Assembly (NCBI GenBank): GCA_028289375.1
Contig: JANQQK010000090.1
Span: 1-34,755, forward strand
Origin: Phycisphaerae bacterium
GTDB lineage: Bacteria; Planctomycetota; Phycisphaerae; UBA1845
DNA: 34,755 nt
Direction: 5' to 3'
The notes under the pieces were generated by a model, which saw only the letters and a program-made list of their open reading frames with translations, was not told where the DNA came from and did not search any database. The position numbers and the translations under genes are program-made. Each line of letters starts with the position of its first letter. Within the stretch, counting starts at the first letter, position 1. Of the stretch, positions 34,318 to 34,755 are shown piece after piece.

Positions 34318-34755
34318 ATGAACGACACAGCTTCAACTTCCTGGAAATCGGCATGGTCGATCGTGGCGACGACGATGCTGATGACGATGGTCTCGGTCGG
34401 GTCAGCGGACCCGATGCCGGGTTATTACGACTCGGTGGACGCGCGGTCGGCTGCGGCGTTGCGGTCGACGCTGCATGACGTGATTGACGATCACACGCGC
34501 TATCCCTACACGTCGACAGCCACCGACACGTGGGACATTCTCGACGAAGCCGACGAGGATCCGAACAATTCGAGCAACGTGCTGGATGTCTACAAGAACG
34601 CGTCGTACACGAAAGAAGGCGGGGGCAACAGCAATTACAACCGTGAGCACTCTTGGCCGAAGTCGTACGGATTTCCGAAGGACAACAGCTCGAACTATCC
34701 GTACACGGATTGCCATCACCTGTTCGTGGCCAATTCAAGCTACAACTCGTCGCGG
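34318..34755 (+). CDS. Secreted endonuclease I family nuclease, 3' end beyond the window
   Basis: 146 codons are visible and the frame is still open at the right edge. AAGGAG lies 7 nt before the ATG. A signal peptide (WKSAWSIVATTMLMTMVSVG, then SADP) is followed by an endonuclease I start (YYDSVDARSAAALRSTLHDV) and the active-site region NREHSWPKSYG and TDCHHLFVAN. This compares with NxEHxxPxS and the DxHHL metal/His motif of bacterial EndA/Vvn-type nucleases. It probably degrades extracellular DNA for nutrients. Any C-terminal domains are unseen. Confidence 0.88.
   Translation, partial: MNDTASTSWKSAWSIVATTMLMTMVSVGSADPMPGYYDSVDARSAAALRSTLHDVIDDHTRYPYTSTATDTWDILDEADEDPNNSSNVLDVYKNASYTKEGGGNSNYNREHSWPKSYGFPKDNSSNYPYTDCHHLFVANSSYNSSR

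Overview
The window looks like chromosome from a motile, moderately GC-rich bacterium of the Planctomycetota (possibly Phycisphaerae-like). This is an inference with no rRNA to confirm it. It rests on two surface proteins ending in an IPTL/'MSEWG'-type C-terminal sorting signal, on GACCxxDGSC-type and CGDGxxxxGEECDxG cysteine-rich modules, on two small zinc-ribbon proteins of the 'CxYxLxxL...CPECG' kind, and on single-domain FlgJ and FlgH variants. No rRNA, tRNA, CRISPR array, integrase or insertion sequence was found.

Layout. Positions 1-5.1 kb (minus) hold a 1381-residue secreted multidomain protein and, upstream of it, an orphan membrane protein resembling the N-terminal half of apolipoprotein N-acyltransferase. 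At 5.6-7.2 kb (plus) lies a VCBS/FG-GAP and ASPIC/UnbV surface protein with the same type of sorting tail. From 19.4 down to 7.36 kb (minus) runs one long flagellar cluster: a 78-residue unknown ORF, flgF, flgG, flgA, flgH, flgI, a minimal flgJ, flgN, flgK, flgL, a tiny ORF, fliW, csrA and flagellin. Its order follows assembly from rod to rings to hook-filament junction to filament, and it closes with a rho-independent terminator. From 19.68 to 29.9 kb come housekeeping genes: murD (minus), then on plus rsgA, an SGNH hydrolase, cdsA, phoH (ybeZ), a pgpH-type HD phosphodiesterase, ybeY and a CNNM/CBS (ybeX-like) protein. A small minus-strand lipoprotein follows, then groES-groEL with a 14-bp-stem terminator. 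The last 2 kb hold two zinc-ribbon proteins, yjbQ (UPF0047) and the start of a secreted endonuclease I that runs off the right edge.

How the genes work together. FlgF/G form the distal rod, FlgA chaperones FlgI (P-ring), FlgH forms the L-ring, FlgN is the chaperone of FlgK/FlgL, and FliW-CsrA would match flagellin translation to its export. The most striking non-coding signal is the 118-nt gap between csrA and flagellin. On the transcribed strand it folds into two compact hairpins whose loops each carry the CsrA-recognition core ANGGA (ACGGA and AGGGA), then a third hairpin, then a Shine-Dalgarno that itself contains AGGGA. This predicts a CsrA-repressed flagellin leader of the Bacillus hag type but with different architecture. 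Other oddities are an FlgH without a lipobox cysteine, an FlgL twice the usual size with three tandem inserts, and a 12-copy cysteine-rich array containing near-identical 96-bp units.
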